Assembly: GCA_002402125.1 (NCBI GenBank)
Contig: NVVG01000070.1
Span: 13,152-19,682 of the forward strand
Origin: Moraxellaceae bacterium
GTDB lineage: Bacteria; Pseudomonadota; Gammaproteobacteria; Pseudomonadales; Ketobacteraceae
DNA: 6,531 nucleotides
Direction: 5' to 3'
Numbering within the stretch: the stretch's first letter is position 1; each line of letters starts with the position of its first letter. The translations under genes were made by a program, and so were the position numbers. Shown in pieces: positions 1 through 6,531 of this stretch. The notes below the pieces were generated by a model. That model was not told where the DNA came from and ran no database searches. It was given only the letters and a program-made list of their open reading frames with translations.

Positions 1-3000
1 GACAGCCTGGCAGCCTCATTAGAAATTATGTCCAAATAACCTTTCCGCTCGGGCAGTGTCAACAAATCTTCACCCGCTAATTCTGCGTAGCCCAATATCA
101 CACTAATTGGATTCTTTAAGTCATGAATGATTGACGCTGCCATCGCCCCTATACCTGACAACCGCGTATTTTCTTCAGCCTCCATATTTTCCATGGTTAA
201 CGCAAGAGAACCCGAGATACCTTCGACTAGTTTTTTAGTTTCTTCGATTTGAGAAAATCGACCGTGGTAGTGACGTATTTCAATTACAGCAAAATCTTTT
301 TTGTCACTTTTCACTTTAAAGGTTAAGCAATTATCTCTAAAAGAAATATTCCCATGATCAATAATATTTTTATTTCTTATAGGGCTCAATTGATACGGTG
401 AAGGGGCGCTAATCTGTTGCGAAGATTTCCAGAGAGTATAGCCGATATAATGTTCGGCATTTTGTTGCAATAAAAATAATTCCACCTGACTAAGATCTAT
501 ATTGTTATCAAGATCCGCTAAGTGATGCATGGCAACTGATGCAGCATCCACCTTAGAGGTCGCCTTTGACATTTCCGTAGTTGCTTTTAGAAGATTCGTA
601 ATTTGAATGTTCTTGCTGCTAAGCTCACCATACAAACGGGCATTATCTATTGAAATTGCAATCTGGGAAGACAGCATTTTTAATACTCTTATTCTATCCT
701 CTGTAAAAACATCAACAGATAGATTGTTTTCCAGATAGAAAACGGCTGACAGTTTATTTTGGTTAAACAATGGCAGACACATAATAGATACGGGTTTATT
801 TTCACGAATATAGGGATCCTGAGAAAATCTTTCTTCCGTTTTTGCGTTGCCAATAAGTAAGGGTTCCTTGGTACGAACTGCAAAATGTATGACTGACCCA
901 GGAACCTCATTGGAATCATCAACAGCCACATTTTGCAACACTTCCACATCATTAGTGGCAACATCACTCTTAGCATCTATTGTCAATATCTCGTTCTTGT
1001 TAAGAATCATAAAACCTCTTTCCGCACCTGCGTTCTCCATAACGATGCTCATCAAGGTTTTTAATAATTTTGTAAGGACAATTTCTCCAGAAATCGAGTT
1101 TGACGCCTTCATTACGGAAGACAGATCGAGCGTTTCAGAACCACTGGTAATTGACTGCGTAGCCGGTAAATACGCATACTGCTGAGCAGAATAGCTATCT
1201 TTTTTAACACTATGGATAAGGTATCTTGAATACTTTCGATTAATCTGGTCAACCTTTGCGATTGCCCCCCATCGTTTATAACAATCCAAAGCTTGAATTA
1301 GATAAGGCAGCGCAATTTCGTCGAGGCCTTCCTTAGAAAAAAGAAATTTTGCAAACAATTCATAAGAAATTGCTTCTTCGTGTAAAAAACCATTTTCCTT
1401 TGATAGGTTAATAGCCATACCATAATTTCTAATTGCACTTTCAGCATCACCCTTTACACGTGCGATCTCAGCCTCTATTAGAAACATTTTATTCGCGAAA
1501 TTCATTGGCGCATGATTAACCCATACTTTCCAATTCCGCATATAGCGAGTCACGCTCCTTAAAATCGACCGTTGTTTTTGACGGCTGCTAGAGGGATAAA
1601 TCGCAAGTTTTGTTAACGCACTAAAAAAAGAATAGAGAGGTACAAAATAGGTACCCAATACGCTATCGATATATTTAGGGATTTCTGTAACGCAGATTAA
1701 GGCTTTCTCATACTCTTCCATCGAATAACATAAGGTTAATTTATGACATAGTACCGCAAAAATCGCCGTTTGATCATTTGCTTCTATGTGTATTGGCATC
1801 ATTTCCGACTCTGAATACACTGTACCCTCAAACTCACAGGGGTCATCATTTTTCCCCATCAAATTCAGCATCGCTTGATGCAGAATATTGTGATAATTTA
1901 GAGGTGTCTGTTGCTGTAACTGCTTAATCTGTCTCGAATACATACGGGTTTCCCACTCGGTTTTATCCAGTGGTTTTCCTGACATATAACTAAACAAACA
2001 ACTGCCATTAACCGACAAACTAGCAAATTCAAAATCACCAACTTCTAACGCATTTTGATAGGTCTCTATTAGCGGAGCAATAGAGGAATTAATATGGTGT
2101 TTCCAAGGGCGGATCATATAATCGAACAAAAACTGTGTCCGCGGTGCGGTATTTTTTTGTGACGGCCTTTCTGCAAGCTTAAGTGCGACTTCTCCTGCGT
2201 GACAACCTTGTTCTATATCTAACAATGCGCCACATAAAATCATGCCATAGGCGCAAAGACCAAATGCTGTTTGGGGAAGTATTCCGTATCTATTGCTCGC
2301 TCGAAGTGTCCATAATATCATCAACGGCAGCAACCGGGGAGATGCATTATACGCACAGGTACTTACATTGGCCCCCACCCCAGCGATGGCAATATAATCT
2401 GGGTTTTCTGCTTCGTGCTTGTGGAGAAGATTATCAATGGCATTCCCCCTCATAACGACTTTGGTTAGCAATACCGACAGCACAATATGAACTTTCTTTG
2501 GCCGACGCGGAAAGTTCTTCCCCATGAGACGTATACCATGAAGACCCTCTTCAATAGCGCGAAAAGTTTCATTTTTTGCGTGATAACCTTGTACGATATA
2601 GGCATAAACATCTGCTTTTTCTCTGGCAGTTTTACATTGAGCTAACACCCTAACTGAAATATCATTCATCGCGTCGAAATCGGCACACAGGTAGGCCGCC
2701 TCCAACGCAGCCTTATGCATCGTATAGGCTAATTCATATTGTGTTTTCCACGCATCCTTTTGTAACAATTGCAGACCGTTTTTCAGGTAACCGTAAGCCG
2801 GAGCATAAGCAACCGAGTCCTTTGCTTTTAACCCGGCTTCTAAGTTGAGCTGTGCCAACATTTCCTGCTCATCAGCCTGAGTTATCAGGGAAACCCCCTG
2901 ATTCAAATGATTAACAACATTAAACACATTGTCATGAAGATCCTCTGACGAATAGTATTCAATAAGTACGCGACCTATTCCTACGTGAGTTTTTTGTCGC

Positions 3001-5108
3001 GCGGCATCATCAATTAAATTATATGCCGCCTGTTGCACCCGATCGTGAGAGAACTTAAATTGATAGTTTTTTCCATCATGATGATTTGCCCGCAGAGAAT
3101 CAATATCAGTCATACTGAAACTGAAATTTGACGCCGACAAAATAAAACTATCTAACACCGCACGTTTTAACGAACGAGCAACTTCCCATGCTGGTTTTTT
3201 CATTGCTACTGACAGTATCTCTAGATTAAAACTAGAACCAATGAAAGCGGCTATATTTAATGTTTTTTGTGTATCATTGGGCAATTTCCTTAGCTTTTTC
3301 ACCATCAATTCAACGACATTATCGGTAATATTTGTCGACTCGATTTTTTTTGTATTCCAAATCCAACGTGAATCAGCCCGAGAAAACTGGATAAGTTGGT
3401 CTTCAAACAAGCGCAATAAAAACTGGTTTACAAAAAATGGATTGCCTCCTGTTTTGTCGTGGACTAGCGCTGTTAAGCCCTTAGCGCTGCTTTTATCACA
3501 AAGCAAAGCATCTTGAATCAAGCAATTAAGATCATTGGTGGTCAACGGGCCAATGTCCAACCTTTCGCTTAAAACACCGGATTGTTCTATTTCATCCAAT
3601 GTTAGTATTAACGGATGTGTTTGACTAACTTCATTGTCTCTATAGGCCCCTATAAAAAGCAAATGACTTATATCAGGAGACAACATCACCAAACGCATTA
3701 ACTGTAGCGAGGCAAGGTCTGCCCACTGCAAATCGTCCACAAAAATAACCAGTGGGTGCTTCTCGGTAGCCAATACTCGGATAAACTTATTAAACGTTAA
3801 ATTAAACCTATTTTGTGCCTCTACCGCCGATAGGTGAGGCACACTGGCTTGCGGGCCGATAATTAGCTCTAAGTCAGGTATCACGTCCACAATTAATTTG
3901 GCATTAACCCCCAGGGCCAGCGTTAAATTGGCACTCCACGAAGACAACAAACTTTCTGACTCAGTGAGCAACTGCCTAATTAGCTCCTTGAACGCCATAA
4001 TAAATGCCGAATAGGGTTTATTACGCTCGAACTGACCAAATTTTCCTGCAATGAAATAACCGTTTTTCTGGGTAATCGGTTTATTGACTTCCTGTACCAG
4101 ACTGGACTTCCCAATCCCTGAGTAACCAATTGCCATCAGCATTTCCTTTTCACCATGGCTTATTCGCTCAAAGGCTGCGAGCAATATAGTAATTTCTTTT
4201 TCACGTCCATAGAGTTTTTGCGGTATGTGAAAAAGATGAGACACATCTTTTTGTCCCAATATAAATGGTGCAACTTCTCCATTGGTTTCGAACTGTAAAA
4301 GACAATGGGTTAGATCAACGATAATACCCTGTGCGCTTTGATATCGTTCCTCTGCATTTTTTGACATCAACTTCATTACAAGCTCAGATAACACCTCAGG
4401 TATATCATGTTTACGCTCGTGGGGGGTTAAAGGTTTTTTGGCTATATGATTATGCACCAACTCCATGGGGTCGGCGCAGCTATAGGGGAGTTCGCCCGTA
4501 AGAATGTAATAGAAGGTAACCCCTAGCGAGTAAAAATCACTGCGATAATCTAACGCTCTATTCATTCTCCCTGTTTGTTCGGGCGACATGTAAGCCAGGG
4601 TACCTTCCAGCACCTCGGGCCGTTTGATCGCGAGTGACTCTTTAGGAATCAATGAAGAAATCCCAAAATCAATCAGCTTTACCTGCTTCGCAGATCGATT
4701 CCAGACAATATTCGCTGGATTAATATCTTTATGAATTATTTGGGTTAGATGCAGCTGCTCAACCCCCCCCGTAATCTGCACCAACAATTCTAGTGCTTCA
4801 TCTAACGGGATCTCACTTATTTTGCTAAATAGATTAATTGAAGTGCCTCCAATATCCTCCAAAATAATCACAACGCTGTCACCTAAGGTTTGCTTACCAT
4901 AGGATTTAATAACGTGATTGCCCGCGAGCAACTCAATGATTTCAACTTCTCGACCAAAACGATTCACATCCTCTTGGCTGGGATTCTCCTTACTCAGTAC
5001 CTTTAACACCACAGGCATTTGATCAACATCTCTCAGCGCCCGGTAAACATGGGTGTGAGGAGTATCATAGAGCTGATCTATAATGCGAAAGCCTGGAATA
5101 GAGACCAT
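1..5108 (-). CDS. Hybrid Ser/Thr protein kinase - STAND ATPase - GAF - sensor histidine kinase (3' end outside window)
   Basis: Large cytoplasmic signalling protein; 1702 codons are visible without a stop, and the C-terminus runs off the left edge. Residues 1-270 are a Ser/Thr kinase domain: Lys36 in VVLKVL, catalytic loop HKDINPAN (126-133), DFG (147-149), MSPEQTGR (174-181, the APE-equivalent hallmark of this family) and DYRSDFYSLG. Residues 295-690 are a predicted ATPase of AAA_16/STAND type: YGRE (300-303), Walker A GYSGIGKS (328-335), Walker B VIFVDD (454-459), GGNPFF (554-559) and HDRVQQAAY (688-696). Residues 700-1320 are a helical TPR-like region. Residues 1345-1488 are a GAF domain ending QIAISIDNARLY. 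Residues 1505-1640 may be a second, diverged GAF. Residues 1655 onward carry the histidine-kinase H-box IIHDLKNP with phospho-acceptor His1662; the HATPase domain would follow outside the window. I see no signal peptide or convincing membrane segment. The ATG at 5108 is chosen because an in-frame TAA (5121-5123) lies five codons upstream and the kinase fold begins at once; its Shine-Dalgarno is weak. Ligand and response-regulator partner are unknown. Confidence 0.95.
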   Translation of the reverse strand, partial: MVSIPGFRIIDQLYDTPHTHVYRALRDVDQMPVVLKVLSKENPSQEDVNRFGREVEIIELLAGNHVIKSYGKQTLGDSVVIILEDIGGTSINLFSKISEIPLDEALELLVQITGGVEQLHLTQIIHKDINPANIVWNRSAKQVKLIDFGISSLIPKESLAIKRPEVLEGTLAYMSPEQTGRMNRALDYRSDFYSLGVTFYYILTGELPYSCADPMELVHNHIAKKPLTPHERKHDIPEVLSELVMKLMSKNAEERYQSAQGIIVDLTHCLLQFETNGEVAPFILGQKDVSHLFHIPQKLYGREKEITILLAAFERISHGEKEMLMAIGYSGIGKSSLVQEVNKPITQKNGYFIAGKFGQFERNKPYSAFIMAFKELIRQLLTESESLLSSWSANLTLALGVNAKLIVDVIPDLELIIGPQASVPHLSAVEAQNRFNLTFNKFIRVLATEKHPLVIFVDDLQWADLASLQLMRLVMLSPDISHLLFIGAYRDNEVSQTHPLILTLDEIEQSGVLSERLDIGPLTTNDLNCLIQDALLCDKSSAKGLTALVHDKTGGNPFFVNQFLLRLFEDQLIQFSRADSRWIWNTKKIESTNITDNVVELMVKKLRKLPNDTQKTLNIAAFIGSSFNLEILSVAMKKPAWEVARSLKRAVLDSFILSASNFSFSMTDIDSLRANHHDGKNYQFKFSHDRVQQAAYNLIDDAARQKTHVGIGRVLIEYYSSEDLHDNVFNVVNHLNQGVSLITQADEQEMLAQLNLEAGLKAKDSVAYAPAYGYLKNGLQLLQKDAWKTQYELAYTMHKAALEAAYLCADFDAMNDISVRVLAQCKTAREKADVYAYIVQGYHAKNETFRAIEEGLHGIRLMGKNFPRRPKKVHIVLSVLLTKVVMRGNAIDNLLHKHEAENPDYIAIAGVGANVSTCAYNASPRLLPLMILWTLRASNRYGILPQTAFGLCAYGMILCGALLDIEQGCHAGEVALKLAERPSQKNTAPRTQFLFDYMIRPWKHHINSSIAPLIETYQNALEVGDFEFASLSVNGSCLFSYMSGKPLDKTEWETRMYSRQIKQLQQQTPLNYHNILHQAMLNLMGKNDDPCEFEGTVYSESEMMPIHIEANDQTAIFAVLCHKLTLCYSMEEYEKALICVTEIPKYIDSVLGTYFVPLYSFFSALTKLAIYPSSSRQKQRSILRSVTRYMRNWKVWVNHAPMNFANKMFLIEAEIARVKGDAESAIRNYGMAINLSKENGFLHEEAISYELFAKFLFSKEGLDEIALPYLIQALDCYKRWGAIAKVDQINRKYSRYLIHSVKKDSYSAQQYAYLPATQSITSGSETLDLSSVMKASNSISGEIVLTKLLKTLMSIVMENAGAERGFMILNKNEILTIDAKSDVATNDVEVLQNVAVDDSNEVPGSVIHFAVRTKEPLLIGNAKTEERFSQDPYIRENKPVSIMCLPLFNQNKLSAVFYLENNLSVDVFTEDRIRVLKMLSSQIAISIDNARLYGELSSKNIQITNLLKATTEMSKATSKVDAASVAMHHLADLDNNIDLSQVELFLLQQNAEHYIGYTLWKSSQQISAPSPYQLSPIRNKNIIDHGNISFRDNCLTFKVKSDKKDFAVIEIRHYHGRFSQIEETKKLVEGISGSLALTMENMEAEENTRLSGIGAMAASIIHDLKNPISVILGYAELAGEDLLTLPERKGYLDIISNEAARL
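4763..4770 (-). repeat. Eight-G homopolymer within the kinase-domain coding sequence
   Basis: A run of eight C on the plus strand (eight G in the coding strand) spans the end of codon 113 to the start of codon 116 (Thr-Gly-Gly-Val), a few residues before the catalytic loop. At this length the frame is open both upstream and downstream. Gain or loss of one G would truncate the protein within the kinase domain. Confidence 0.9.
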
Positions 5109-5124
5109 ATTGGTGACCGGTTAA

Positions 5125-5210
5125 CGTATCGAAATAACTGATATATCTGATGTTATATAAGCCATATAGAATTAAGTATAAGACAGATATGATTAAAATG
5201 TGGTCAGCCT
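5125..5210 (-). promoter_or_regulatory. Probable promoter region of the kinase gene (elements not resolved)
   Basis: On the minus strand this stretch carries -10-like hexamers TATACT (5180-5175) and TATATA/TATAAC (5159-5152), but no -35 hexamer close to TTGACA sits at 16-18 bases from either one. It also contains the small palindrome gatatatc (5140-5147). The 286-base gap and the A+T richness make a separate promoter likely, but the exact site is a guess. Confidence 0.3.
5152..5161 (+). repeat. Direct repeat copy 2, GTTATATAAG
   Basis: Identical to 5312-5321. It lies 44-53 bases upstream of the kinase start codon and overlaps the best -10-like sequence on the minus strand. If it is a binding site, a bound protein would be placed to block or adjust kinase transcription. 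No known regulator motif is recognised. Confidence 0.35.
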
Positions 5211-5306
5211 AATATTCTTATTATTTTCCTGAACCCAACCCAGGTTTTACGGCGATTTAATAGGCGCAAACTCCGTTATCCCGCATTCTAGCGGTCAGAC
5301 AGGTAC

Positions 5307-5342
5307 GTTTGGTTATATAAGAAAGAGGCATATAAACCAAAC
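5307..5342. repeat. Imperfect inverted repeat / hairpin between the two genes
   Basis: On the plus strand, gtttggtt (5307-5314) pairs perfectly with aaccaaac (5335-5342). After a one-base bulge (A5334), atat (5315-5318) pairs with atat (5330-5333), leaving an 11-base purine-rich loop (5319-5329). No T-run follows in either direction, so it is not a standard rho-independent terminator. It could be an mRNA 3'-end stabiliser or processing site for the transporter transcript, or a protein-binding site. It lies 53-88 bases past the transporter stop codon. Confidence 0.55.
5312..5321 (+). repeat. Direct repeat copy 1, GTTATATAAG
   Basis: This ten-base word is identical to 5152-5161, 160 bases away. 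This copy overlaps the left arm and loop of the hairpin. In both copies an ATATA word follows within a few to about ten bases (catata at 5329-5334 here; catata at 5163-5168 for the other copy). The match is exact but A+T-rich, so chance is a real possibility. Confidence 0.35.
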
Positions 5343-5394
5343 AGTCTAAATCGATGAGGTAGTTGTATCAAGCCTATCAACGGAGAGAAACGAA

Positions 5395-6531
5395 CTAGAA
5401 CTCCCGTGTAAAGCTCAATTCAAATAACACGACATCTAAGGATGTCTTAATATCTTGGCCCTGAAAGGGATTATAGATAAGCAACCGGGGGTCAGTGCTA
5501 TTCCCTAAGGTACTGGTTCCTCCAGGCAGATCAAGCTCCGCATGAAAATATGCTATGCCTACATCAATCTCAGAGCTCGAATCTAGCTTATAATTAAACC
5601 CTGTCGCATAAAAGATTCCAGATGCTATAGGCATCAATGGACTTTCAGCCTCTTTAGGGATAGATGACGGCCTATCTTCTAGTCCAAAGCGTAACGCCAG
5701 CCGATCATTGTATTGGTATTCAAGTCCTACCGCTAAATTCCAAGTATCTACCATGCCCAATGGGAAGGTAACGTGAGTAGGACCAACTAACTTCGGTTGT
5801 ACAAATTGCGCAATAGCAAGCAAATCGATGGGCTGTGAAAACTTTATAGGAATGGATGCCCACTCGGACCAGCGAGTAAATTTATAGTCCATATTAATTT
5901 TTATTCGTGAATTTAGCTGCAAGCTCATGCCTAGCGCAAAATGATCTGGCATCGTCATATTTAATGTAGCTTTACCTTCAACTACCTCTTGACCTTTTAC
6001 ACCAATACCATTTATCACGGTGGCAATGATTGGATCGGTGGTTAACACCCCCAGAAAATCCAACCACATGTCACTATTAACCCAATTAAAATCTCCTTCC
6101 ATATCCATCGATACCGGTGACTGATAAACCGCCCCTAACGTTAACCAGGGGGTCGCGTCCCAAAGAAATCCCACATTCATGCCTAAGGTTAGGGGTTTTT
6201 CCACGACAAATTCTAAAGTACCAATTACTTCATAAGGATATAGATCACCACAAAGAGGATTCACCTCCCATTTAGCATCTTCACTTTGTGCACTTTCCGG
6301 ATTCATTGCCACTTGGCAAAACGAAGGTAGTGCAAGAATCCCCAGATGATCTGAACGGAATGGTAGCTCTATCCCAACGCCCGCATAATTAAAATTGATG
6401 GACGCACCAAAAGCAAAGGTATCCGTTAGCTGAACGGCAATTGATGGAGCAAAATAGGTAATTAACGTAAACGATAAACGCTGACCCATGAACCGGCCTG
6501 GATCATCGTCTGCACGATAAAAACCTGCCGC
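5395..6531 (-). CDS. OmpP1/FadL/TodX family outer-membrane transport protein (5' end outside window)
   Basis: C-terminal 378 residues of a beta-barrel of the long-chain fatty acid / aromatic hydrocarbon channel family, which lets hydrophobic compounds cross the outer membrane. The ATG at 6489 is not the true start: the frame stays open to the right edge and reads AAGFYRADDDPGRF just before that Met, so the signal peptide and N-terminal plug lie outside. Evidence for a barrel: repeated amphipathic strands (for example around FAFGASINFNYAGVGI, PWLTLGAVYQSP, HFALGMSLQLNSRIKINMDYKF, LAVGLEYQYNDRLALRFGLEDRP and SEIDVGIAYFHAEL), Gly/aromatic-rich turns, and a last strand ending ...FELSFTREF with a terminal Phe, as recognised by the BAM machinery. 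The segment FRSDHLG...PYEVIG looks like a surface loop and contains two cysteines (codons at 6316-6318 and 6250-6252). The substrate cannot be told from sequence alone. The stop is TAG at 5395-5397. The kinase gene lies 286 bases downstream in the same direction. Confidence 0.88.
   Translation of the reverse strand, partial: AAGFYRADDDPGRFMGQRLSFTLITYFAPSIAVQLTDTFAFGASINFNYAGVGIELPFRSDHLGILALPSFCQVAMNPESAQSEDAKWEVNPLCGDLYPYEVIGTLEFVVEKPLTLGMNVGFLWDATPWLTLGAVYQSPVSMDMEGDFNWVNSDMWLDFLGVLTTDPIIATVINGIGVKGQEVVEGKATLNMTMPDHFALGMSLQLNSRIKINMDYKFTRWSEWASIPIKFSQPIDLLAIAQFVQPKLVGPTHVTFPLGMVDTWNLAVGLEYQYNDRLALRFGLEDRPSSIPKEAESPLMPIASGIFYATGFNYKLDSSSEIDVGIAYFHAELDLPGGTSTLGNSTDPRLLIYNPFQGQDIKTSLDVVLFELSFTREF

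Larger units (their letters stand above)
5109..5394. other. A+T-rich intergenic region between transporter and kinase genes
   Basis: No open frame of useful length with a plausible start is seen on either strand. The part next to the kinase gene (about 5110-5220) is very A+T-rich, with many TATA-like words. The part next to the transporter gene holds the hairpin at 5307-5342 and a small 4-bp inverted repeat (ccgc/gcgg, 5281-5294). No strong rho-independent terminator is visible in the minus direction, so readthrough from the transporter gene into the kinase gene cannot be excluded. Confidence 0.8.

Noticed and set aside
689..976. Minus-strand open frame of 95 codons
   Set aside because: Out of frame within the GAF domain of the kinase gene, with no family resemblance.
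847..1185. Plus-strand open frame of 112 codons
   Set aside because: It lies wholly opposite the GAF-coding part of the kinase gene, which has clear domain motifs in its own frame. The plus-strand product has no recognisable motif.
2183..2455. Plus-strand open frame of 90 codons
   Set aside because: Opposite the helical region of the long kinase gene; the composition is typical of an antisense shadow and there is no convincing start signal.
3241..3516. Plus-strand open frame of 91 codons with a hydrophobic start
   Set aside because: Opposite the ATPase part of the kinase gene. The hydrophobic start is the complement of Lys/Asn/Glu-rich codons, not a real signal peptide.
5228..5248. Plus-strand cctg/cagg hairpin followed by TTTT as a terminator
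   Set aside because: The stem is only 4 bp with a 9-base loop, and the T-run is short. It also faces the plus strand, where no gene is present.
6487..6489. ATG as the start of the outer-membrane protein
   Set aside because: The frame continues upstream without a stop to the window edge with family-like residues (AGFYRADDDPGRF), and no signal peptide follows this Met.

Overview
The window holds two genes, both on the minus strand and both cut by a window edge, separated by a 286-base non-coding gap. The DNA leans A+T. The products are a FadL-type outer-membrane protein and a very large cytoplasmic signalling protein. Together they suggest a Gram-negative bacterium, most likely a gammaproteobacterium, perhaps marine or environmental. 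That placement is inferred from protein style and not from a marker gene.

Right side (5395 to the right edge): the C-terminal 378 residues of an OmpP1/FadL/TodX family outer-membrane channel, which take up fatty acids or other hydrophobic compounds. The frame stays open to the right edge, so its N-terminus lies outside the window. It ends in an amphipathic strand with a terminal phenylalanine, the usual outer-membrane beta-barrel ending.

Middle (5109-5394): A+T-rich intergenic DNA. It contains an imperfect hairpin (5307-5342) without a U-tract, a 10-base direct repeat shared by that hairpin and the region just upstream of the kinase gene, and probably the promoter of the kinase gene.

Left side (1-5108): 1702 codons with no stop. 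They encode a hybrid protein with, in order, a Ser/Thr protein-kinase domain, a STAND/AAA-type ATPase, a long helical (TPR-like) region, a GAF domain, a second region that looks like a diverged GAF, and the start of a histidine-kinase module (H-box His1662). The histidine-kinase ATPase domain must lie beyond the left edge. This is the known 'trifunctional serine/threonine kinase / ATP-binding protein / sensor histidine kinase' architecture, related to cyanobacterial HstK-type proteins. It fills almost the whole left 5.1 kb, and the short open frames on either strand inside it are shadows.

The two genes point the same way, with the transporter upstream. A link between uptake of a hydrophobic compound and the sensor kinase is possible, but only adjacency supports it. 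I see no RNA genes, CRISPR arrays, insertion sequences or phage genes.
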